Shown here: positions 34,621 through 41,477 of the stretch, in pieces | Layout of the letters: every line of letters starts with the position of its first letter | Position numbering within the stretch: position 1 is the stretch's first letter | Assembly: GCA_035544895.1 (NCBI GenBank) | Contig: DASZZM010000103.1 | Coordinates: forward strand, 114,971 to 178,970 | Direction: 5' to 3' | Source of the DNA: JASLEW01 sp035544895 | GTDB lineage: Bacteria > Acidobacteriota > Thermoanaerobaculia > Multivoradales > UBA5704 | Length of the DNA: 64,000 nt | The notes under the pieces: model-generated | Told to the model about the DNA's origin: nothing | What the model saw: only the letters and a program-made list of their open reading frames with translations | The model's database searches: none | Made by a program: the position numbers and the translations under genes

Positions 34621-36930
34621 TCACGCACGGCCGCCGGAGCGGCGGAGGCCTTTGATCTGGCGCTCGAGGCGCCGGCGGTGGCGGTTGTCGGGGTCCATCT
34701 GGAGGAGGATGCGCAGGGCGAGCTCGGCCTTGTCGGAGTCGCCTCCCGCGATGAAGGCGTCCACCTGCTGTACGCCTTGCTCCACTGCCTGCTGGCGCTG
34801 GTGGATGGATTCGAGGCGCTCCACTTCGGCAAACATCGCCGCCGACCGCGGACTGGCGGGGGCCTTCCCGGCCAGCTCCTGCGCCGCTTCGCGCGCCGCG
34901 AACCAGTCGCGGGCGTGCAGGCTGTCGCGGTAGCGCTTCTCGAGCGGCGCCGTCAGGCCCTGCTGCTCGGCCGCGGCACGCGCCTCTTGCAGCCGCTCGC
35001 GATACGAGTCTAGGGTGACCCTGGCAATGCCCAGCGCGGCGAGCTGTTCGAGCTCGCGCTCGGCCTCCGCCACGCGGCGCCCGGCGAGGAGCTCTTCCAG
35101 CCGGCGCTTGCGCTTCTCGAACTCGGCGCCCTGGCGGAGGCCGCGTTCGGCCTCCTCCAGCTCGCGGCGCAGCTCCGCCCCGCGCTCGCCCGCCAGGTCG
35201 TGGCGGGAGAGCATGTCGAGCTCGCGGCGGGCCCACTTGAAATCGCGCTGCGCAATCGCCGCGCGCCCGGCGTCGAGCGCCACCTTGACGCGCTTTTCTT
35301 GCTCGACCTCGGTGGCCAGAAGCTCCACCCAGCTCTCGTAGTCGGCGCGGTTGGGATGGCGCGGCGACAGCTCGAGCAGAGTCTCCAGGGCCAGCCGCGC
35401 CAGGGCGAGCTGCTTGCGCTTGAGGTAGCGGTCGAGCACCTGTTCGGCCTCGGCGACCCGGTGGAGCCGATCCGCCGCGGTGACATCGGGCTCGGCAACC
35501 CGCTCCTCCGTCCGCTCGAGGGCCGCCTCCTGCGGGTGCGTGGCCTCGCTCTTCGCCACCAGCTCCCGCGCCTCCGCGAGGCGCCCCGCCGCCGGCGCGC
35601 TCTCCACCGGCGCCACCTCGCCGGCGGGGGCCTGGCCGAGCTGGGAGCCGCGGCGCCGCTGCTCGTCCAGGGCTTCTGCCAGGCGCTCCCTGGCACGTGG
35701 CAGACCGGGCGCCCGCGGGCTGGACGTCTCGATCTGGGCCACCAGCTTCTTCGCCTCGTCGAGGCGCCCAGCGGCGATGGCGCCATCGACGCGAGCGAGC
35801 TCCATCGAGCTCTCGGTGACGCGCTTCGCTGCCCGCTCGATCTGCGCCAGCAGATCGAGCCTCTCCTCCTTGGACAGCTCGCTCGAGCTGCGCTGGCGCG
35901 GGACCGATTGCTGGGACCGCGCGGGATCCCGGCCCGGCGATCGATCTAGAGCCGACGGGTCCCTGCCCGTCGGTCTGTTGGAAGCCGACGTGTCCCTACC
36001 CATCGCCAGGTCCGGCAGCTCGACTTCGCGAGTCACGACTTTGCTGAGACCCTTCTCCACGCCCTCCAGGGCCTGGATGAAGCTGATCGCGTCGGGGAGG
36101 CGCTTGTCGCGGTCGCGCTCGAGCGCGCGCCGCACCACGCGGTCGAGCTCGGCCGGCACCTCGACTTTCGGGTTGCGTCCGAGCATCGGCAGGGGATCCT
36201 CGGAGAGGCGCTTGAAGATGAAGCCGTGCGGACTCTCCGATACGAAGGGAAGCATGCCGGTGACCATCTCGTAGAAGACCAGCGCGAAGGAGTAAAGGTC
36301 GCTGCGCCGATCGAGAGACTCGCCGCTCGCCGTGCTCGCCTGCTCGGGCGAGCAATACTGCAGCTTGCCCATGAACATGCCGACCTTGGTGATCTCTAAT
36401 GAATCCGTCGTCCGGCCCGCGTCGGCCCCCAGGTTTTTCGCCAGCCCGAGGTCGATGATCTTCAGCCACGCTTGCTTGCGGCTGCTTTCCATGATCATGA
36501 GATTGTCCGGAGCGATGTCGCGATGGATGATGCCGGCGCTGTGGATGGCCTCCAGCCCGCGCAGCGCCTGGATGGCCAGCCGGATCGCCGCGCTGACCGG
36601 GAAAGGTCCCTGGCGGCGGATCGCGTCGCCCACGTCCTGACCCTGGATGTGCTCCCAGACCATGTAGAAGCTGCCGTCCGGCAAGCGCGAGAAATCGTAG
36701 AGGATGGCGACGTTGGGGTGCTTGATCTGGGTGGCCAGCCGCGCCTCGCGCACGAAGCGCTTCTGGGCCACCGGGTCGGCGGCGAGGTCCTGGCGCAGGA
36801 TCTTGACCACCCGCAGCTCCTGCAGGTGGAGGTGGCGCACCAGGTAAACCTCGCCCATGCCTCCGCTGGTCAGACGCTGGACGATCTCGTACTTGCCGTC
36901 GAGGACGGTTCCCTGCTCGCGGGAGGTCAA
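34621..36930 (-). CDS. Ser/Thr protein kinase with long coiled-coil/TPR-like C-terminus
   Basis: About 769 residues. The Hanks-type kinase domain spans residues 14-300: P-loop LTSGGMGEVYL (20-30), ATP lysine K43, HRD at 136-138, N143, and CSPEQAS. Two deviations stand out: the catalytic-loop lysine of HRDxKxxN is alanine (A140), and the metal motif is DLG (160-162) rather than DFG. A linker at 311-336 is an 11-residue tandem repeat (GRDTSASNRPT / GRDPSALDRSP / GRDPA). The rest is helical repeats and coiled coil without a membrane helix, so the kinase is soluble. A TTG at 36930 with GGAGGG upstream is the preferred start; a TTG at 36957 is possible. Confidence 0.85.
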   Translation of the reverse strand: MTSREQGTVLDGKYEIVQRLTSGGMGEVYLVRHLHLQELRVVKILRQDLAADPVAQKRFVREARLATQIKHPNVAILYDFSRLPDGSFYMVWEHIQGQDVGDAIRRQGPFPVSAAIRLAIQALRGLEAIHSAGIIHRDIAPDNLMIMESSRKQAWLKIIDLGLAKNLGADAGRTTDSLEITKVGMFMGKLQYCSPEQASTASGESLDRRSDLYSFALVFYEMVTGMLPFVSESPHGFIFKRLSEDPLPMLGRNPKVEVPAELDRVVRRALERDRDKRLPDAISFIQALEGVEKGLSKVVTREVELPDLAMGRDTSASNRPTGRDPSALDRSPGRDPARSQQSVPRQRSSSELSKEERLDLLAQIERAAKRVTESSMELARVDGAIAAGRLDEAKKLVAQIETSSPRAPGLPRARERLAEALDEQRRRGSQLGQAPAGEVAPVESAPAAGRLAEARELVAKSEATHPQEAALERTEERVAEPDVTAADRLHRVAEAEQVLDRYLKRKQLALARLALETLLELSPRHPNRADYESWVELLATEVEQEKRVKVALDAGRAAIAQRDFKWARRELDMLSRHDLAGERGAELRRELEEAERGLRQGAEFEKRKRRLEELLAGRRVAEAERELEQLAALGIARVTLDSYRERLQEARAAAEQQGLTAPLEKRYRDSLHARDWFAAREAAQELAGKAPASPRSAAMFAEVERLESIHQRQQAVEQGVQQVDAFIAGGDSDKAELALRILLQMDPDNRHRRRLERQIKGLRRSGGRA

Positions 36931-37057
36931 GCCGCACCCTCCGTGGCTGTCTTGCAACCTATTTTAACCTCGCCTGGATGGATGTACGCTGCCGCGATCT
37001 CGCCCGGACTTCTCACCAGCAGTCCACGCCGAAGCCGCGACGCCAAATAGATGCTTT

Positions 37058-37135
37058 GAGTGGTCCACCACCGCCGCATCGCAGTGCCGTTTCATCCCTC
37101 GGGGTCGGCACAGCCGGTGGAGGCTAGGTCCTGGT
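37058..37135 (+). repeat. Probable fragment of the dispersed repeat (right end)
   Basis: CCGCATCGCAGTGCCGTTTC and CATCCCTCGGGGTCGGCAC resemble the right end of copies A and B; the core hairpin is absent. It fills most of the gap between the SPFH gene and the kinase gene. Confidence 0.4.
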
Positions 37136-38182
37136 ACCGCAGTTGGAGCAGAACTTGGCGCCGGCGTGGAGCTTCTGGCCGCAGTTGAAGCAGAAGGCCG
37201 GCGTGGCGCCGGCGGCGCCCGCCGCGCCGCCCTCGGGAGAGGCGCCGGACGCAGGGGCGGGCGCCCCCGATTGGGCAGGCGCCGGCTGGGGAGGGGCGCT
37301 GCCCTGAAGGGGGGCGCCGGGCGCGGGATTGCCGCTCTGCATGGCGTCGCGCATCATGCCGGGGAGCATGGCGCCGACGCCGGCGCCCATGCCGAGTCCG
37401 AGGCCGGCGCCGACGACCCCGCCTGCTCCGCCGCCGGGCTGCTGGGCGGCATCGCCGATGGCCCTCGCCGTCTTGAACTTGAGATAGGTGTTCATGTCGC
37501 CGAGCGCTCCCATGCCGCTGCGCTCGTCGATCAGCTTCTGCACCTCTTCGGGCGGGCTGATCGCGCCCAGGAAGAGGTCCACCAGCTCGATGCCGTACTT
37601 GCGGAAGTCGTCGGCGACCCGCGACTTCAAACCCATGGACAGCTCGTCATAGACCTTGGGCAGATCGAAGATCGAAGTCAGGTTCTCGCCCAGGAGGTCG
37701 TTGAGCCGGGCCACGATCGCATCGCGAAAATAGCTTTCGACGCCGTCGGTCGAGTAGGCGCCGCGCGTGCCGACCACGCTGTTGACGAAGAGCTGGGCAT
37801 CGACGATCCGCACCGCGAACTTGCCGAAGGCGCGCAGGCGCACCATGGCGAGCTCCTTGTCGCGGAAGATCACCGGCTCCTTGGTGCCCCACTTGAGGTC
37901 CAGGAAGGTCTTGGTGGAGACGAACACCACGGCCGCCTGGAAAGGCGACCTGCCGCCAAACGGGATGCCGAAGAGGCTCGCCAGCAGCGGGACGTTCTGG
38001 GTGGCCAGGGTATGGCGCCCTGGCCCGAAGGTGTCGAGCGCCTTGCCATCGCGGAAGAAGACCGCTTGCTGGCTCTCCTCGACGATGAGCTGGCTGCCGA
38101 GGCGGATGTCCGCGGTGCCGTCTCCGGGGACTCGCGCCACCATCGTCTGGCCCTGCGGGTCGTGGTACTGGATGACATCCAT
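37124..38182 (-). CDS. SPFH/Band 7 domain protein with C-terminal zinc ribbon
   Basis: A 352-residue protein. Residues about 20-235 form an SPFH domain (GSQLIVEESQQAVFFRDG, GPGRHTLATQNVPLL, FGKFAVRIVDAQLFVN, GIELVDLFLGAISPP), without the usual N-terminal membrane helix. Then come a glycine-rich segment (GGGAGGVVGAGLGLGMGAGV) and a Pro/Ala linker, and a zinc ribbon of two CxxC pairs (CFNCGQK and CSNCGTRT). This is the 'virion core protein/YdjI-like' architecture; function is unknown but links to membrane microdomains or protein quality control are proposed for SPFH proteins. It forms an operon with the gene upstream at 38221-38793. Confidence 0.8.
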   Translation of the reverse strand: MDVIQYHDPQGQTMVARVPGDGTADIRLGSQLIVEESQQAVFFRDGKALDTFGPGRHTLATQNVPLLASLFGIPFGGRSPFQAAVVFVSTKTFLDLKWGTKEPVIFRDKELAMVRLRAFGKFAVRIVDAQLFVNSVVGTRGAYSTDGVESYFRDAIVARLNDLLGENLTSIFDLPKVYDELSMGLKSRVADDFRKYGIELVDLFLGAISPPEEVQKLIDERSGMGALGDMNTYLKFKTARAIGDAAQQPGGGAGGVVGAGLGLGMGAGVGAMLPGMMRDAMQSGNPAPGAPLQGSAPPQPAPAQSGAPAPASGASPEGGAAGAAGATPAFCFNCGQKLHAGAKFCSNCGTRT

Positions 38183-38220
38183 GATCGGTCTCCTGTAGCG
38201 GCCGCGCTCGCGCCGCCGTC

Positions 38221-38793
38221 CTAGCCTCCGGCGCCCTGGCCGCTGCTGCCGGTGCCGCTCCGCAGGGCCTGGCCGATCACCTGGGTGCGCTGTCGCCACT
38301 TGTCGTCGAGGGCGCGGACCAGGTCGCGCACCCGGTCCAGCGCGGCACCCGCACTGTCCGCCGCGCCGGTCCTGTCCGCCGTGGGAGCGGGAACGGCGGC
38401 GGCGGCCTGATCGATCGCCGCAAGGTCGTCGAGCACTGACAGGTCGAACTGGTAGAGGCGCTCGAGCGCCGGCTCGCCGATCTTGACCGGATCGAACAGT
38501 CCCGAGGCGCCATAGTCGCTGAAGCGGATCGTCTGCGAGAGGCCGTCGAGCTGCCGGTCGAGCCGGCCGAACGCGTTGAGCATCCCGATCTGTCCGGCGT
38601 CGGTGTAGTCACGCGCCTTGCTCTGCAACACTGTCTTGAGCCGGCTCACCTCGATAGACAGGTGCTCGCGCTGGAGCCTGTCGACGTCTCTCCGCAGCTC
38701 GCGGTCCTGGAAGCCGCGATAGCCCGGGATCCTGGCGCCCAGCCGCTCGAGAAAATTGCGCTGTCCCTTGGCCTCTTCGTAGCCATTGGTCAT
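38221..38793 (-). CDS. Hypothetical helical protein, SPFH operon partner
   Basis: A 190-residue, mainly helical, soluble protein; I do not recognise a family. FLERLGARIPGYRGFQDREL and RRDVDRLQREHLSIEVSRLK suggest an amphipathic helix bundle. Its ATG has AGGAGG 8 bases upstream. It ends 38 bases before the SPFH start, so the two are probably co-transcribed. Proteins of this shape commonly accompany the zinc-ribbon SPFH protein; that association is from memory of similar loci. Confidence 0.65.
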   Translation of the reverse strand: MTNGYEEAKGQRNFLERLGARIPGYRGFQDRELRRDVDRLQREHLSIEVSRLKTVLQSKARDYTDAGQIGMLNAFGRLDRQLDGLSQTIRFSDYGASGLFDPVKIGEPALERLYQFDLSVLDDLAAIDQAAAAVPAPTADRTGAADSAGAALDRVRDLVRALDDKWRQRTQVIGQALRSGTGSSGQGAGG

Positions 38794-38998
38794 GGAATGC
38801 CTCCTGCCGCCGATCGCTGCCGCGCTGCCGGTAACGCGTCCCAATGGTAGCAGAGCGGCGACTCCGCTCGCGACGGCGGGCGGCGGGGATTGCGGGGGCC
38901 GCGGCGGGTGCCGGGACGCTTCCCGCGGGGGGCCGAATTCGCTATTCTCCCGGGCTGAGGCCACCTCGCGAGTGCTCGAGATGATGCTGGATGCGCCC

Positions 38999-41329
38999 AT
39001 GGGCAGGCGGCGGGCCCGGTCGGCCTTGCAGGTCATGCTGGCCGCCGCCCTGTCCTTGTGCGCCGCCGGCTGCTCCGTCCGGCCGGCGGACCCGGCGGAC
39101 CCGGCGGACAACGCGGGGGAACAGGGCAAGCCGGCGAACCTCAACGTGCTCTTGGTGACCCTGGACACGGTGCGCGCCGATCACCTGGGTTGCTACGGCG
39201 ATGCCGCGGCGGAGACCCCGGCGCTCGACCGTCTCGCCGCCCAGGGAGTACGCTTTGCCCGCGCCTCGACGCCGGTGCCGCTGACCCTGCCGGCGCATGC
39301 CAGCCTGCTGTCCGGCCTGCTCCCACCGCACCACGGCGTGCGCAACAACGGAGCGGCCGCCCTTCCCGCCGGCACCGCCACCCTGGCCACGCGCTTCGCC
39401 GGCTCCGGCTATCGCACCGCCGCTTTCGTCAGCGCCTTCGTCCTCGACCACCGCTTCGGGCTGCAGCCCGGGTTCGAAGTCTACGACGACGAAGTGGCCC
39501 GCGATCCCCGCGCCGGGTGGGTGCTGGAGGCGACGCGCCCGGCCGACCAGGTGGTGGACCGCGCCCTGGCATGGCTGGCGCGCGCCGACGCGCGGCCCTT
39601 CTTCCTGTGGGTCCATCTCTATGATGCCCACGCGCCTTACAGCTCGCCCGCTGAGCTGCGCCGGCGCCACGCCGGCCGCCCCTATGACGCCGCAATCGCC
39701 TTCGACGACCAGCAGGCAGGCCGGCTGCTGGCCGAGATCGACCGCCGCGGCTGGGGCGGGCAGACCGTGGTGGCGGTGGCGGCCGATCACGGAGAGTCGC
39801 TGGGCGAGCACGGCGAGGCAACCCACGGCCTGCTGCTCTACGAGCCGGCGCTAGCGGTGCCGCTGCTGCTGCGCGCGCCCGGACTGCCGATCCGGGTGGT
39901 CGCGACTCCGATAAGCCTGGTCGACCTCGCCCCGACCCTCGCCGGGCTCGCCGGACATCCGCTGGCAGCGATGGGCGCGCCGGACACGCGCGCCCTTGAC
40001 GGCAGGGACCTGGCCGGCATGCTGCGCGCCGGCCAGGAGCCGCCGCGCTCCGATCTCTATGCCGAGACCAGGTATCCCGAAGTCTTCGGCTGGAGCCCCC
40101 TGGCCGCCTTGCGGCGGCGCGACCTCAAGTACATCTCCGCGCCCCGGCCGGAGCTCTACGACCTGGCGAGCGACCCGCATGAGCACGCCAATCTGGCGGC
40201 GCCAGCGGCGGTTCGACAAGAGCGGATGGCGAACGCCGCCGCGGCCCGTCCTTCTCAAGCCGGGGCCGCCACGGACGCGGCCGGCACGACGCGAGGCTTC
40301 GCCAGGGCGATCGCCGAGATCGAGGCCGGCGCGGTGGCGGCGCGCCCGGCCGCCATCGCCGACGCCGAGACACGCTCGCGGCTGGCCAGCTTGGGATACG
40401 TTGCGGCACCGCCGGCGGCCCCCCCGCGCCTGCCTGGAGCCGCCGCCGGAACGCCGCTCGCTGCCGCCGGACGTTCCGATGCCCCCGATCCCAAGGACAC
40501 CGTCGGGCTCTTCCAGCGCTTCGAGCGCGCGCATGCGCAGGAGGCCGCCGGTCACGCGAACGCGGCCGCCGCCGAGCTCGCCGCGCTGGTCGCCGCTGAC
40601 CCGCACAACCCGATCTTCCGCGGGACGCTCGCCCAGAACCTGCGCCGGCGCGGGCGGCTCGGCGAGGCCATCCGGTTGTACGAGCAGGCTGCCGCCGCGG
40701 CTCCCGCCGATCCGGACGCCTGGTACAACCTGGCCGCGACTCTGCAGGAGGCGGGCCGCCTGCCGCGGGCGCGCGCGGCGGTGGAAAGAGCCCTGCGCCT
40801 CGACCCGGAGCGGCCCGAGGCGCACAACACCCTGGGAATCGTCTATCTCGCCGAGAAACGGCCTGAGCTGGCGCGCCAGGAGTTCGCGCGCGCCGTCGCC
40901 GCCGACCCGCGCAACGCGCACGCCTGGAACAATCTGGGCAACGTCCTGCGCGGCCTCGGGCGGCCTGCCGAGGCCGAGCAGGCCTACCGGCGGGCGCTCG
41001 CCGCCGCGCCGCGCTATGCCGAGCCGCTCAACGGGCTCGGCACTCTCGAAGTCGAGCGCGACAAGCCCGCCGCCGCGCTGTCATACTTCGACCGTGCCTT
41101 GGCCCTGGCGCCCGATTACCAGGAGGTTCACCTGAACCGCGGGATCGCTCTCGAGCTCGCCGGCGACGCGACCGCGGCGAGCGCGGCCTACCGGGAGTTC
41201 CTCGCCGCCACCGACCGGGAACCTCGGTTTGCCGAGCAGCGCCGTGCCGCGCGGCAGCTCCTCGCCCACCTGGGTACGCGGGCGCCGGCGGAGGCTCCGC
41301 CGGCAAAGCGTCCGGAAGGGGGGAGGTGA
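38999..41329 (+). CDS. Sulfatase/alkaline-phosphatase-superfamily lipoprotein with TPR repeats
   Basis: About 776 residues. The lipobox LCAAGC gives an acylated cysteine; PADPADPAD follows, from a 9-base DNA repeat. The hydrolase domain (about 45-430) has metal ligands in LLVTLDTVRADHLGCYG and ADHGESLGEHG. The nucleophile region is VPLTLPAHASLLSG: the cysteine or serine of the sulfatase CxPxR formylglycine motif is threonine and the arginine is absent. It therefore cannot be a formylglycine sulfatase; a phosphatase- or transferase-like reaction with a threonine nucleophile is more likely. The C-terminal half carries at least five TPR repeats (GEAIRLYEQAAAAAPADPDA and similar). ATGs at 38981 and 38984 are alternative starts. 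Confidence 0.8.
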   Translation: MGRRRARSALQVMLAAALSLCAAGCSVRPADPADPADNAGEQGKPANLNVLLVTLDTVRADHLGCYGDAAAETPALDRLAAQGVRFARASTPVPLTLPAHASLLSGLLPPHHGVRNNGAAALPAGTATLATRFAGSGYRTAAFVSAFVLDHRFGLQPGFEVYDDEVARDPRAGWVLEATRPADQVVDRALAWLARADARPFFLWVHLYDAHAPYSSPAELRRRHAGRPYDAAIAFDDQQAGRLLAEIDRRGWGGQTVVAVAADHGESLGEHGEATHGLLLYEPALAVPLLLRAPGLPIRVVATPISLVDLAPTLAGLAGHPLAAMGAPDTRALDGRDLAGMLRAGQEPPRSDLYAETRYPEVFGWSPLAALRRRDLKYISAPRPELYDLASDPHEHANLAAPAAVRQERMANAAAARPSQAGAATDAAGTTRGFARAIAEIEAGAVAARPAAIADAETRSRLASLGYVAAPPAAPPRLPGAAAGTPLAAAGRSDAPDPKDTVGLFQRFERAHAQEAAGHANAAAAELAALVAADPHNPIFRGTLAQNLRRRGRLGEAIRLYEQAAAAAPADPDAWYNLAATLQEAGRLPRARAAVERALRLDPERPEAHNTLGIVYLAEKRPELARQEFARAVAADPRNAHAWNNLGNVLRGLGRPAEAEQAYRRALAAAPRYAEPLNGLGTLEVERDKPAAALSYFDRALALAPDYQEVHLNRGIALELAGDATAASAAYREFLAATDREPRFAEQRRAARQLLAHLGTRAPAEAPPAKRPEGGR

Positions 41330-41477
41330 ACGCACCCTCTTTACAGCCGATCAGCGAGCCGGCCCGGCTTCTCACCGGGTCTCCACGGCGGAGCCGAAGA
41401 GGAGCGCGGGCCGGAGGGAGTTGGAGCAGTCAAGGTGGTTTCTTGTGTGGTCCCATGTTTCCAAAGGAGATTGAGCC

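Noticed and set aside
34191..34832. Reverse frame of 213 residues near the kinase end
   Set aside because: Overlaps the kinase C-terminus in another frame, with antisense-like composition.
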